From an uncultured Luteimonas sp. (GTDB lineage Bacteria > Pseudomonadota > Gammaproteobacteria > Xanthomonadales > Xanthomonadaceae), in the NCBI GenBank assembly GCA_934541015.1, contig CAKTDC010000038.1, positions 1 through 19,324 of the forward strand: DNA of 19,324 nt, in the 5' to 3' direction. The translations under genes were made by a program, and so were the position numbers. Under the pieces are notes generated by a model that was given only the letters and a program-made list of their open reading frames with translations, had not been told where the DNA came from and did not search any database. Shown here in pieces: positions 1 through 8,036 of the stretch (position 1 is the first letter of the stretch; the number at the start of each line of letters is the position of its first letter).

Positions 1-1
1 C

Positions 2-487
2 GCGACCGCCGAGGCTGCGCCGTCCGCGCTGCTGGCGGCGGCCGACCCCGTCCCGGCCACGCCGGTCCCCGCGCCCGCAGGCGAAGCGGCTGCGGCGGCG
101 CTGGGTGCGGCGGTGGCGGTGAGCCAGGCGCCGCGACGCCAGGCCGCCCGCGCTTCCGTCCGTCCGCAGCCGCGGCAGGCGGTCGCTTCCGCGCCGGCCG
201 TGGCTGCCGACGATGGCCCGGCCGCCGTGTCGCTGTTCGCCGCGCTCGATCCGGTCGCCGCCGATGACGCCGCGGCGCCGCTTCCCCACCCGACGCTCGA
301 GCGTCGGCCCTGGCCGCAGCCGGTGCTGCCGGGCAGCAGCGTGAGGGCCTTCAACGTGGGCCTGTCGCCGCTGCCCCAGGGCGTGGCCGAACCCTTCCTG
401 CCGCGGATCGTGGCCCGGCCCGACCCCGCGCCGCCTGCGCGGCTGGCCGGGGACGACGTCACCGGCCCCTCCGGTCCGCAGCGATAG
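2..487 (+). CDS. rseA: Probable anti-sigma-E factor RseA, C-terminal part (5' end outside window)
   Basis: The reading frame is open from the left edge and ends at TAG 485-487, so only about 161 C-terminal residues are visible. They are rich in Ala, Pro and Arg and look like a disordered periplasmic tail. Near the end is a more conserved-looking stretch, RPWPQPVLPG, followed by a hydrophobic/aromatic segment, which resembles the end of xanthomonad RseA proteins as I remember them. RseA binds sigma-E at the inner membrane and is cleaved under envelope stress to release it. The sigma-binding domain and membrane helix would lie upstream of the window. The mucD-type protease gene directly downstream supports the call, since rpoE-rseA-mucD is the known xanthomonad order. 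The identification rests mainly on position; another membrane-anchored regulator cannot be excluded. Confidence 0.68.
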   Translation, partial: ATAEAAPSALLAAADPVPATPVPAPAGEAAAAALGAAVAVSQAPRRQAARASVRPQPRQAVASAPAVAADDGPAAVSLFAALDPVAADDAAAPLPHPTLERRPWPQPVLPGSSVRAFNVGLSPLPQGVAEPFLPRIVARPDPAPPARLAGDDVTGPSGPQR

Positions 488-542
488 CCGCCCGCGGCGC
501 GGCAGCCCCGTGCCGCGCGCTTTCCGATCACTCCCCCTTGTC

Positions 543-548
543 GAGGAA
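543..548 (+). promoter_or_regulatory. Ribosome binding site deciding the mucD start
   Basis: GAGGAA lies 9 bases before ATG 558. It supports that start over the in-frame GTG at 510, which would add 16 residues in front of the signal peptide. Confidence 0.7.
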
Positions 549-557
549 CCCCCGCCG

Positions 558-2096
558 ATGAGAATCCGTCTTGTCCCGAGCCTGCTGGTCCTGCTGTCCT
601 CCGCCTTGACCGCGGCGGTCGTGCTGCCGGCGGCCACCGCCCAGTCCGGGGCGCAGCAGGCGCCGCTGGCGCAGGCCGCGCCCGCTTCGCCCGCCGCTCC
701 CCTGGTCACCGGCCTGCCCGATTTCACGCGGCTGGTCGAGCGCGTCGGCCCGGCCGTGGTCAACATCGAGGCCAGCGTGGGCGGCGGCACTGCCCGCGCG
801 CAGCAGCCGTTGCCCGACGACGAGCAGATCCCCGAGATCTTCCGCCGCATCCTCGGCCCCGGCTTCCAGATGCCCGGGCCGGGCCAGTCGCCGGGCCGGC
901 CGCGCGGCCGCTCGCTGGGGTCGGGTTTCCTGATCTCCGGCGACGGCTACGTGCTGACCAACCACCACGTGGTCGATGGCGCCGATACGGTCAAGGTCAC
1001 GCTCACCGACCGCCGCGAGTTCACCGCCAAGGTGGTCGGCAGCGACCAGCAGTCCGACGTCGCCCTGCTCAAGATCGACGCCACCGGCCTGCCGATGCTG
1101 CGCACCGGCGAGGCCTCCACCGTGCGCCCGGGCCAGTGGGCGGTGGCGATCGGCTCGCCCTTCGGCTTCGACCAGTCGGTCACCGCCGGCATCGTCAGCG
1201 CGGTCGGCCGCAGCAATCCCTACGCCGACCAGCGCTACGTGCCCTTCATCCAGACCGACGTGGCGATCAACCGCGGCAATTCCGGCGGCCCGCTGCTCAA
1301 CACCAGCGGCGAGGTCATCGGCATCAACTCGCAGATCTTCTCCAACTCCGGCGGCTACATGGGCGTGAGCTTCGCGATCCCGATCGATGTGGCGATGAAC
1401 GTGGCCGAGCAGCTCAAGAGCGGCGGCCAGGTGCAGCGCGGGCAGATCGGCGTGCAGTTCCAGGCCAACAACATCACCTCCGAGCAGGCGCGAGGACTGG
1501 GCATGCCCGACACCCTCGGCGCCCTGGTCAACGCGGTCACCGCGGACGGTCCGGCGGCCAGGGCGGGGCTCGTGCCCGGCGACGTGATCCGCGCCGTGGA
1601 CGGCACCCGGGTGGTGCGCGCGACCGACCTGCCGCCGCTGATCGGCAACAAGGCGCCGGGCACGCGGGTGAAGCTGACCGTGTTCCGCGAAGGTCGCGAC
1701 CGCGACATCAACGTGACCCTGAGCCCGCTGGACGAAGCCGTGGCTGCGGCGCCCGGGGCGAGCCCCGCGCCCGGCGCCGCGGCGCCCGCGGCCGCGGCCG
1801 GCAATGCGCTGGGCATCGTCGGGCAGGACCTGGATGCCGCGCAGCGCCGCCGCCTGGGCCTGGAAGCGGACGAGGGCGTGGGCATCGCCCGCGTCGATGG
1901 CAGCGATGCGCGCAATGCCGGCATCGCTCCGGGCGACGTGATCCTGCAGGTCGGCCGCACGAAGGTCGGCAGCGTGGCCGAGCTGAACCGGCAGCTGCGC
2001 GATGCCGGCCCCGGGCAGACGGTCATGCTGCTGGTGCGCGGGCGCAGCGGCGGCACCCAGTTCGTGGCGGTCACGCCCTCGGCGAAGTCCGGCTGA
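558..2096 (+). CDS. mucD: Periplasmic serine protease MucD (DegP/HtrA family, Do type)
   Basis: This 512-residue protein degrades misfolded envelope proteins in the periplasm. A signal peptide covers about residues 1-28 (MRIRL, then a long hydrophobic run, then an ATAQS cleavage region). The trypsin-like domain carries the catalytic triad: His137 in TNHHVVDGA, Asp167 in SDVALLKID and Ser242 in RGNSGGPL. PDZ1 covers about residues 296-385 and PDZ2 about 420-505, joined by an Ala/Pro linker. The ATG at 558 is preferred over an in-frame GTG at 510 because a GAGGAA ribosome binding site at 543-548 lies 9 bases upstream and the signal peptide then starts properly. It follows the probable rseA gene, so sigma-E control is likely. 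Two PDZ domains fit DegP/MucD rather than one-PDZ DegS. Confidence 0.95.
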   Translation: MRIRLVPSLLVLLSSALTAAVVLPAATAQSGAQQAPLAQAAPASPAAPLVTGLPDFTRLVERVGPAVVNIEASVGGGTARAQQPLPDDEQIPEIFRRILGPGFQMPGPGQSPGRPRGRSLGSGFLISGDGYVLTNHHVVDGADTVKVTLTDRREFTAKVVGSDQQSDVALLKIDATGLPMLRTGEASTVRPGQWAVAIGSPFGFDQSVTAGIVSAVGRSNPYADQRYVPFIQTDVAINRGNSGGPLLNTSGEVIGINSQIFSNSGGYMGVSFAIPIDVAMNVAEQLKSGGQVQRGQIGVQFQANNITSEQARGLGMPDTLGALVNAVTADGPAARAGLVPGDVIRAVDGTRVVRATDLPPLIGNKAPGTRVKLTVFREGRDRDINVTLSPLDEAVAAAPGASPAPGAAAPAAAAGNALGIVGQDLDAAQRRRLGLEADEGVGIARVDGSDARNAGIAPGDVILQVGRTKVGSVAELNRQLRDAGPGQTVMLLVRGRSGGTQFVAVTPSAKSG

Positions 2097-2118
2097 ACCG
2101 CGCCGCATCGCCGTCTCC

Positions 2119-2146
2119 ACGGCCCGCTCCCTGCGGGGCGGGCCGT
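2119..2146 (+). terminator. Stem-loop between mucD and lepA
   Basis: ACGGCCCGC (2119-2127) is perfectly complementary to GCGGGCCGT (2138-2146), with a 10-base loop. It begins 22 bases after the mucD stop. No T run follows, so it is not a canonical intrinsic terminator; it may act as a partial terminator or as a 3'-end stabiliser for the rseA-mucD transcript. Confidence 0.45.
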
Positions 2147-2152
2147 CGGCTA

Positions 2153-2161
2153 TGCGATAAT
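2153..2161 (+). promoter_or_regulatory. Candidate extended -10 element for lepA
   Basis: TGCGATAAT matches an extended -10 (TGn plus a GATAAT hexamer) 44 bases before the lepA ATG and just after the mucD stem-loop. No good -35 hexamer is visible at the usual distance. Near-identical TGCGACAAT motifs precede rlmD and nagZ. This would give lepA and the genes after it a promoter separate from sigma-E control. Confidence 0.4.
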
Positions 2162-2205
2162 CCCGCGCTTCGCCGCCTGCCCGACGACGGCCCGACCGCC
2201 GCCCC

Positions 2206-4014
2206 ATGACTTCCGATCCGATGCGGTCGATCCGCAACTTCTCCATCATCGCCCACGTCGACCACGGCAAGTCGACGCTCGCCGACCGCATCATCCAGCT
2301 GTGCGGCGGCCTGACCGCGCGCGAGATGGAATCGCAGGTCCTCGACAACAACCCGATCGAGCGCGAGCGCGGCATCACCATCAAGGCGCAGTCGGTGTCG
2401 GTGCCGTACACCGCCCGCAACGGCCAGACCTACCACCTCAACTTCATCGATACTCCCGGCCACGTCGACTTCAGCTACGAGGTCAGCCGTTCGCTGGCCG
2501 CGTGCGAGGGCGCGCTGCTGGTGGTCGATGCCGCCCAGGGCGTGGAGGCGCAGTCGGTCGCCAACTGCTACACCGCGGTCGAACAGGGCCTGGAAGTGGT
2601 GCCGGTGCTCAACAAGATCGACCTGCCTACCGCCGACATCGAGCGCGCCAAGGCCGAGATCGAGGCGGTCATCGGCATCGATGCGTCCGAGGCCGTCGCG
2701 GTCAGCGCCAAGACCGGGCTGAACGTGGAGGAGGTGCTGGAAGCCATCGTCCACCGCATCCCGCCGCCGCAGCCGGGCGACACCGACCGGCTGCAGGCGC
2801 TGATCATCGACTCGTGGTTCGACAACTACCTGGGCGTGGTCTCGCTGGTGCGCGTGATGCAGGGCGAGATCAAGGCCAACGACAAGCTGCTGGTGATGTC
2901 CACCGGGCGCAGCCACCAGGTCGACCAGGTCGGCGTGTTCACGCCCAAGCGCAAGGTCACCCAGGCGCTGCGCGCCGGCGAGGTCGGCTGGATCACCGCC
3001 AGCATCAAGGACGTGCACGGTGCCCCGGTCGGCGACACCCTCACCCTGGCCGGCAGTCCCGCGGCCAGGCCGCTGCCGGGCTTCCAGGAGATGCAGCCGC
3101 GGGTGTTCGCCGGCCTGTTCCCGGTCGACGCCGACGACTACCCGGACCTGCGCGAGGCGCTGGACAAGCTGCGCCTGAACGACGCCGCGCTGCGCTTCGA
3201 GCCCGAGAGCTCCGAGGCCATGGGCTTCGGCTTCCGCTGCGGCTTCCTGGGCATGCTGCACATGGAGATCGTGCAGGAGCGGCTGGAGCGCGAGTACGAC
3301 CTCAACCTCATCACCACCGCGCCGACGGTGATCTACGAGGTGCTGCAGACCGACGGCGAGATCCTGCCGCTGGACAACCCGGCCAAGCTTCCGCCGGTCA
3401 ACCGGATCGAGGAGATCCGCGAGCCGATCATCCGCGCCAACATCCTCACCCCGCCCGACTACGTGGGCAGCGTGATCACCCTGTGCGAGGAAAAGCGCGG
3501 CAGCCAGGTCGGCATCCAGTACCTGGGCTCGCAGGTGCAGGTCAGCTACGAGCTGCCGATGGCCGAGGTGGTGCTGGACTTCTTCGACCGGCTCAAGTCG
3601 GTCAGCCGCGGCTACGCTTCGCTCGACTACCACTTCCTGCGCTTCGACCCGGGTCCGTTCGTGCGGGTGGACATCCTGATCAATGGCGAAAAGGTCGACG
3701 CGCTGTCGATCATCGTCCACCGCAGCCACGCCGACCGTCGCGGCCGCGAGCTCACCGAGAAAATGAAGGAACTGATCCCGCGGCAGCAGTTCGACGTTGC
3801 CATCCAGGGCGCGATCGGCTCGCAGATCATCGCCCGCACCACGGTCAAGGCGCTGCGCAAGAACGTCCTGGCCAAGTGCTATGGTGGCGACATTTCGCGC
3901 AAGAAGAAGCTTCTGGAAAAGCAGAAGGAAGGCAAGAAGCGCATGAAGCAGGTGGGTCGCGTCGAGATCCCCCAGGAAGCGTTTCTGGCGGTGTTGAATA
4001 CGGGCCGGGATTAG
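2206..4014 (+). CDS. lepA: Elongation factor 4 (EF4, LepA)
   Basis: This 602-residue translational GTPase acts on the ribosome in back-translocation and initiation control. The GTPase domain shows G1 AHVDHGKS (residues 16-23), G3 DTPGH (82-86, with catalytic His86) and G4 NKID (136-139). EF-G-like domains II, III and V follow. The LepA-specific C-terminal domain ends in a highly basic stretch ([19 protein letters not shown]). Length is normal for the family. The start could be ATG 2206 or ATG 2221; neither has a clear Shine-Dalgarno sequence. The last residues (NTGRD) and the TAG stop are written in a G-rich heptamer repeat that begins at 4007, so the extreme C-terminus probably differs from close relatives. 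It is followed by lepB, as in many proteobacteria. Confidence 0.98.
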   Translation: MTSDPMRSIRNFSIIAHVDHGKSTLADRIIQLCGGLTAREMESQVLDNNPIERERGITIKAQSVSVPYTARNGQTYHLNFIDTPGHVDFSYEVSRSLAACEGALLVVDAAQGVEAQSVANCYTAVEQGLEVVPVLNKIDLPTADIERAKAEIEAVIGIDASEAVAVSAKTGLNVEEVLEAIVHRIPPPQPGDTDRLQALIIDSWFDNYLGVVSLVRVMQGEIKANDKLLVMSTGRSHQVDQVGVFTPKRKVTQALRAGEVGWITASIKDVHGAPVGDTLTLAGSPAARPLPGFQEMQPRVFAGLFPVDADDYPDLREALDKLRLNDAALRFEPESSEAMGFGFRCGFLGMLHMEIVQERLEREYDLNLITTAPTVIYEVLQTDGEILPLDNPAKLPPVNRIEEIREPIIRANILTPPDYVGSVITLCEEKRGSQVGIQYLGSQVQVSYELPMAEVVLDFFDRLKSVSRGYASLDYHFLRFDPGPFVRVDILINGEKVDALSIIVHRSHADRRGRELTEKMKELIPRQQFDVAIQGAIGSQIIARTTVKALRKNVLAKCYGGDISRKKKLLEKQKEGKKRMKQVGRVEIPQEAFLAVLNTGRD

Positions 4015-4092
4015 GGATTCGGGATACGGGATTCGGAGGAGCGCTGGCCTGTTCCCGCCTTTCCGAATCCCCGATCCCGAATTCCCCATTCC
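4007..4092. repeat. Inverted G-rich heptamer repeat between lepA and lepB
   Basis: Four heptamers lie in tandem on the + strand: GGGATTA (4007-4013), GGGATTC (4014-4020), GGGATAC (4021-4027) and GGGATTC (4028-4034). A C-rich arm at 4063-4092 (GAATCCC, CGATCCC, GAATTCCC, CATTCC) is their imperfect reverse complement. Folded as RNA, 4014-4036 would pair with about 4063-4086 across a loop of about 26 bases. The left arm contains the lepA stop codon, and the right arm ends 10 bases before the lepB ribosome binding site. It could act as a transcript stem-loop or a G-quadruplex element. Confidence 0.75.
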
Positions 4093-4113
4093 GGCTGCCC
4101 TGAAGGAGCACGA

Positions 4114-4905
4114 ATGAAATGGTTTGAAATCGGCCTGGTGGTGCTGACCTTCGCCACCGGCATCACCTGGCTGCTGGACCGGCTGGTCTTCGCCAGGCGC
4201 CGCGCGCAGGCGCCGGGACTGCTGGAGGAGAAGGAGCCGGTCGTCGTCGACTACGCCCGCGCGTTCTTCCCGGTACTGGCGGTGGTGCTGGTGCTGCGCA
4301 GCTTCGTCGCCGAACCGTTCCGGATCCCGACCAGTTCGATGATGCCGACCCTGCTGATCGGCGATTTCATCCTGGTCAACAAGTTCGCCTACGGCGTCCG
4401 CCTGCCGATCAACAACCGCAAGGTGATCGAGATCGGCGAGCCCGAGCGCGGCGACGTGGTCGTGTTCCGGCCACCGCACCAGCCCGACCAGGACTGGATC
4501 AAGCGCGTGATCGGCCTCCCGGGCGACGTCATCAGGTTCGAGGGTGACGTGCTGACGGTCAATGGCGTGGAGCTGCAGTACGAGGCGATGGGCAGCTACT
4601 CCGGCGTCGGCCGCGGGCGCGAGATGGACGGGGCCAGCCTGCTGCTGGAGGACCTGACCGGGCGCCGGCACGAGGTCCTGGAATTCATCGGCCGGGCCGA
4701 CTTCCGCGGGCAGGGCGAGTGGCGGGTTCCGGAGGGCGAATATTTCGTGATGGGCGACAACCGCGACAGGAGCGACGACAGCCGGTTTTGGGGTACGCTC
4801 CCGGAAAGCCAGCTCCGAGGCAAGGCGTTCCTGGTGTGGATGAACTTCGACGCCAGCGCACCGGGCTGGATCGGCTGGAACCGGATCGGCAACAGGATCC
4901 CCTGA
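4114..4905 (+). CDS. lepB: Signal peptidase I
   Basis: This 263-residue inner-membrane protease removes signal peptides from exported proteins. Two N-terminal hydrophobic segments (about residues 4-22 and 49-63) anchor the enzyme. The catalytic dyad is Ser75 (in IPTSSMMPTL) and Lys130 (in DWIKRVIGLPGD), aligning with the E. coli Ser90/Lys145 pair. The conserved late box FVMGDNRDRSDDSRFWG lies at about residues 211-227. A good ribosome binding site, AAGGAG (4103-4108), is 5 bases before the ATG. Its position between lepA and the DUF4845-rnc-era genes is typical of Gammaproteobacteria. Confidence 0.97.
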   Translation: MKWFEIGLVVLTFATGITWLLDRLVFARRRAQAPGLLEEKEPVVVDYARAFFPVLAVVLVLRSFVAEPFRIPTSSMMPTLLIGDFILVNKFAYGVRLPINNRKVIEIGEPERGDVVVFRPPHQPDQDWIKRVIGLPGDVIRFEGDVLTVNGVELQYEAMGSYSGVGRGREMDGASLLLEDLTGRRHEVLEFIGRADFRGQGEWRVPEGEYFVMGDNRDRSDDSRFWGTLPESQLRGKAFLVWMNFDASAPGWIGWNRIGNRIP

Positions 4906-4946
4906 CGCGACCGGTATCGGCGCCTCGGCACGTTCTTTCCGGCATC

Positions 4947-4980
4947 GGCCTGCTGCCGGCCCCGGTCCGGGAGGCAGGCC
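4947..4980 (+). other. Stem-loop between lepB and the DUF4845 gene
   Basis: GGCCTGC (4947-4953) pairs perfectly with GCAGGCC (4974-4980), and CCGG pairs inside could extend the fold. No T run follows. It may be a processing site or a weak attenuator within the operon; RNase III, a double-strand-specific nuclease, is encoded two genes downstream. Confidence 0.35.
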
Positions 4981-5008
4981 ATCGGCTCAGTCCACAAGGG
5001 GAAATCGC

Positions 5009-5410
5009 ATGGGTATCCAACGATTCGGCAGCAGGCGCCGGCAGGGCGGCATCACCCTGCTGGGATTCATCATGATCGCCGCGGTCGTGGGTTTCTTCGT
5101 CTACATCGCGATCAAGCTGTTCCCGATGTACTCGGAGTACTACAGCGTCAAGTCGGCGCTCAAGGGGCTGGCGGCCGAACCCGGCATCGCCAACACCGAT
5201 CCGGCCAAGATCCAGGACCTGTTCTTCCGCAGGCTGTACATCAGCTACGCCGAGAACGTGAAGAAGGAGCACGTCAAGATCACCCGCCAAGGCGATGGCT
5301 GGCAGATGGACGTGAAGTACGAGATCCGCCGTCCGCTGATCGCGAACCTGGACGTGGTCGGCAACTTCCACGCCACCCAGCAGCTGTCGCGCAGCGGTGA
5401 CCTCAACTGA
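5009..5410 (+). CDS. DUF4845 family membrane protein
   Basis: This 133-residue protein has one membrane segment near the N-terminus (about residues 14-36), preceded by a basic stretch (RRRQ), so the C-terminal part should face the periplasm. The remainder is a small soluble domain with the [16 protein letters not shown] segment typical of DUF4845 proteins found between lepB and rnc in Gammaproteobacteria. Its biochemical role is not known to me. A ribosome binding site AAGGGG (4996-5001) sits 7 bases before the ATG. The 3' end overlaps the start of rnc by 14 bases, suggesting coupled translation. The basic, Gly-containing N-terminus before the membrane helix faintly resembles a type IV pilin leader, but I do not see a convincing prepilin cleavage motif. 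Confidence 0.88.
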   Translation: MGIQRFGSRRRQGGITLLGFIMIAAVVGFFVYIAIKLFPMYSEYYSVKSALKGLAAEPGIANTDPAKIQDLFFRRLYISYAENVKKEHVKITRQGDGWQMDVKYEIRRPLIANLDVVGNFHATQQLSRSGDLN

Positions 5411-6080
5411 GGCCGGGGGCGCGTTCGCCGGATACGTCTTCAGCGATGCCGCGCTGCTGCGGCAGGCCCTGACCCACCGCAGCGCGGGCACGCCCAACAA
5501 CGAGCGGCTGGAGTTCCTCGGCGATGCCCTGATCGGGCTGATCGTGGCCGAGGCGCTCTACGGCTGCTGGCCCAGGGCCGACGAGGGTGCGCTGACCCGC
5601 GCCCGGGCCGAGCTGGTGCGCGAGTCGGCGCTGGCGGAGCTGGCGCGGCGGATGGGCCTGGGCGAGCGGCTGATCCTGGGGCCGGGGGAGATGAAGTCCG
5701 GCGGCCACCGCCGCGATTCGATCCTGTCCGATGCGCTCGAGGCGGTGGTCGGGGCGATCTACCTGGATACCGGCTTCGCGCGCTGCCGCGAGGTGGTCCT
5801 GCCCTGGTTCGCCGAAGCGGTGGCCGCGGTTCCGGCGGGGAAGGTCGGCAAGGACGCCAAGACCCGGCTGCAGGAATGGCTGCAGGCGCGCCAGCTGCCG
5901 CTGCCGCAGTACGAGCTGCTGGCCGAGACCGGAGAGGAACACGCGCGCCGCTTCCGCGTGCGCTGCCGGCTGGTCGAACCCCAGTACGCCGCCGAGGGCG
6001 AGGGCAGCTCCCGGCGCGGCGCGGAGCAGAAGGCGGCCGAAGGGGTGGTGGAGTGGCTGGAGGAAAGGGGCGGGAGCTGA
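5397..6080 (+). CDS. rnc: Ribonuclease III
   Basis: This 227-residue protein is a double-stranded-RNA endonuclease that processes rRNA precursors and structured mRNAs. The nuclease signature [13 protein letters not shown] is present, and the metal-binding residues Glu36, Glu39, Asp43, Asp112 and Glu115 align with E. coli Glu38, Glu41, Asp45, Asp114 and Glu117. The double-stranded RNA-binding domain covers about residues 153-223. The GTG start at 5397 lies inside the end of the DUF4845 gene; translational coupling is likely because no independent ribosome binding site stands out. era follows after 149 bases. Confidence 0.97.
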   Translation: MTSTEAGGAFAGYVFSDAALLRQALTHRSAGTPNNERLEFLGDALIGLIVAEALYGCWPRADEGALTRARAELVRESALAELARRMGLGERLILGPGEMKSGGHRRDSILSDALEAVVGAIYLDTGFARCREVVLPWFAEAVAAVPAGKVGKDAKTRLQEWLQARQLPLPQYELLAETGEEHARRFRVRCRLVEPQYAAEGEGSSRRGAEQKAAEGVVEWLEERGGS

Positions 6081-6229
6081 GGCCCGGGGCCGGGGCGACC
6101 CTCGGCCCGCACGCGTGATCCGGCTATGCTCGTCCTTCCCGGGTCCACTCGAACGAGCGAAGAACCGGCAATATTCCCTGCCGTCACCGTCCCGTCCTCC
6201 CAGCCTCAGCCCTCAATCGGCCCACCCGC

Positions 6230-7117
6230 ATGCCCCATCACGCCGGCCAAGTCGCCGTCATCGGCCGCCCCAACGTGGGCAAGTCGACCCTGGTCAATGC
6301 CCTGGTCGGGGCCAAGGTCAGCATCGTCTCCAATCGGCCGCAGACCACGCGCCATCGCCTGCTCGGGATCGCGACCTTCCCCGAGGGGCAACTGCTGCTG
6401 GTGGATACGCCGGGCCTGCACCGCACCCAGAAGAAGGCGATGAACCGGATGATGAACCGGGCCGCGCGCGCCGCGCTCGAGGGCGTGGACGCGGCGATCC
6501 TGGTGGTGGAGGCGGGGCGCTGGGACGACGAGGACGGGCTGGCCTACGACACCCTGCGCGAGGCCGGCGTGCCGGTGGTGCTGGCGGTCAACCAGGTCGA
6601 CCGGATCAAAGACAAGACCCAGCTGCTGCCCTATCTGCAGCAGGTCGCCGAGGGCCGCGATTTCGCCGGCGTGCATCCGGTGTCGGCGCTCAGGCGCAGC
6701 GGGCTGGAGGGGCTGGTGCAGACCCTGCTGCCGCTGCTGCCGGAACAGCCGGCGCCCTACGCCGAGGACGAGATCACCGACAAGAGCCAGCGCTTCCTCG
6801 CCGGCGAACTGGTGCGCGAGCAGCTGATGCGCCAGCTGGGCGCGGAGTTGCCGTATGCGACTACGGTCGAGACCGAGTCCTTCGTCGAGGACGGCGACCT
6901 GCTGCGCATCGGCGCGGTGATCTGGGTCGAACGCGAGGGGCAGAAGGCGATCGTGATCGGCAAGGGCGGCGCGCGCCTGCGCGACATCGGCGCCAGCGCG
7001 CGGCAGCAGATGGAGCGGCTGTTCGGGCGCAAGGTGTTCCTGCAGACCTGGGTGCGGGTGCGCGAGGGCTGGAGCGACGACGAGGCCGCGCTGCGCAGCC
7101 TCGGTTACGGCGAATGA
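6230..7117 (+). CDS. era: GTPase Era
   Basis: This 295-residue GTPase binds the 3' end of 16S rRNA and helps 30S subunit maturation. Visible motifs are G1 GRPNVGKS (residues 12-19), G3 DTPG (59-62), G5 region VSAL (151-154) and a C-terminal KH domain with [10 protein letters not shown] (241-250). The G4 motif reads NQVD (121-124) instead of the usual NKxD. The C-terminal [18 protein letters not shown] is typical of xanthomonad Era. Start ATG 6230 fits the family length, but no Shine-Dalgarno sequence is seen just upstream. The 149 bases between rnc and era include an AT-richer patch (around 6165-6178) and a TATGCT at 6124-6129 that could be a -10, both weak. Confidence 0.96.
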   Translation: MPHHAGQVAVIGRPNVGKSTLVNALVGAKVSIVSNRPQTTRHRLLGIATFPEGQLLLVDTPGLHRTQKKAMNRMMNRAARAALEGVDAAILVVEAGRWDDEDGLAYDTLREAGVPVVLAVNQVDRIKDKTQLLPYLQQVAEGRDFAGVHPVSALRRSGLEGLVQTLLPLLPEQPAPYAEDEITDKSQRFLAGELVREQLMRQLGAELPYATTVETESFVEDGDLLRIGAVIWVEREGQKAIVIGKGGARLRDIGASARQQMERLFGRKVFLQTWVRVREGWSDDEAALRSLGYGE

Positions 7118-7274
7118 GCGCGACCGGCAGGCCTCACTCCCTTCCCCGCCTGTGGCGGAGGGCCGGGGTGGAGGGCGGTGGCGGGAGCGCCGGGAGACGG
7201 GCCGGCCGGGGGCCGGCAAGACCGGGTCCCGGGCGCCACCGGCGGCTGGATCCGCGGCGGCGGGGGAACCCCGC
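7118..7274. repeat. Purine/pyrimidine-biased intergenic element with a small hairpin, before recO
   Basis: Between era and recO the + strand shows a C-rich run, a short hairpin CCGCC-TGT-GGCGG (7146-7158), then a long G-rich run to about 7185. This layout (pyrimidine arm, small GC hairpin, purine arm) is repeated around 14061-14106 and resembles dispersed intergenic elements I remember from xanthomonad genomes. It can be read in frame with recO from an ATG at 7152, but the resulting 41 residues are low-complexity Arg/Gly and unlike RecO, so I treat the stretch as non-coding. Confidence 0.5.
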
Positions 7275-8036
7275 GTGCGCCTGAGCGGCGAGCCGGCCTT
7301 CGTCCTGCACCTGCGGCCCTGGCGCGAGACCAGCGCGCTGGTGGAGGTGCTGAGCCGCGACCACGGCCGCCTCGGTCTGGTGGCGCGCGGAATCACCAAT
7401 GCGCGCGGCCAGGCGCTGCGCGCGGCGCTGCAGCCGCTGCAGCACATCCGCTTCGACGCGGTGCTGCGCGGCGAGCTGGCGCAACTGCGCGGCGCCGAGG
7501 CGCTGGACGTGGCGCCGGCGCTGGGCGGCGATGCCGCGCTCGCGGCGTTCTACATCAACGAGCTGCTGGTGCGGCTGGCGCCGCGCCAGGATCCGCAGCC
7601 GGAGCTCTACCATCTCTATGCGCAGGTGCGGCAGCGGCTGCGCGACCGCGCCACGCTGGCCTGGACCCTGCGCCGGTTCGAGCGCGATCTGCTGGAAGCG
7701 ATCGGCTTCGGTTTCGAGCTTGCGGTGGATGCCGACGGGGGCGCGATCGATCCTGCCGCGCGCTACCGGCTCGATCCCGAGCGGGGGCCGCTGCGCGTGC
7801 GCGAGGAGCGGCCGGGCGAGGTCCGCGGCGACAGCGCCACCGGCCGCGCGCTGCTGGCGCTCGCGGCCGACCGCGGCCCGCCGGCTGAGGACCTGGCCGG
7901 CCTGCGCCGGGCCATGCGCGCGGTGCTGGCGCACCACCTCGGCGCGCGCGGGCTGAAATCCTGGGAGCTGGTGGAGCAACTGCCGCGCGGCGCTCGCGGC
8001 GACCCTCAGCCGGGACGGGACGACGCCGTCTCCTGA
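7275..8036 (+). CDS. recO: DNA repair protein RecO
   Basis: This 253-residue protein is a recombination mediator that works with RecR to load RecA onto SSB-coated single-stranded DNA. The N-terminal OB fold covers about residues 1-80 ([20 protein letters not shown], then GRLGLVARG). The helical C-terminal domain includes [11 protein letters not shown] (91-101), [17 protein letters not shown] (133-149) and the conserved [11 protein letters not shown] near the end. I see no cysteines, so the zinc site of some RecO proteins is absent. GTG 7275 is chosen because a GGGGGA ribosome binding site lies at 7262-7267 and family similarity begins here; an in-frame ATG at 7152 would add 41 repeat-derived residues. 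The 3' end overlaps the oppositely oriented REC-HPt gene by 31 bases. Confidence 0.92.
   Translation: MRLSGEPAFVLHLRPWRETSALVEVLSRDHGRLGLVARGITNARGQALRAALQPLQHIRFDAVLRGELAQLRGAEALDVAPALGGDAALAAFYINELLVRLAPRQDPQPELYHLYAQVRQRLRDRATLAWTLRRFERDLLEAIGFGFELAVDADGGAIDPAARYRLDPERGPLRVREERPGEVRGDSATGRALLALAADRGPPAEDLAGLRRAMRAVLAHHLGARGLKSWELVEQLPRGARGDPQPGRDDAVS

Noticed and set aside
528..2420. Very long minus-strand open frame across mucD and the start of lepA (630 residues)
   Set aside because: It is low-complexity, Arg/Ala/His-rich, and opposite two well-recognised genes. Such frames arise from the strong G/C third-position bias.
2071..4671. 866-residue minus-strand open frame opposite lepA and lepB
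   Set aside because: It spans two unrelated conserved genes and the heptamer repeat, shows no recognisable domain, and is a composition artefact.
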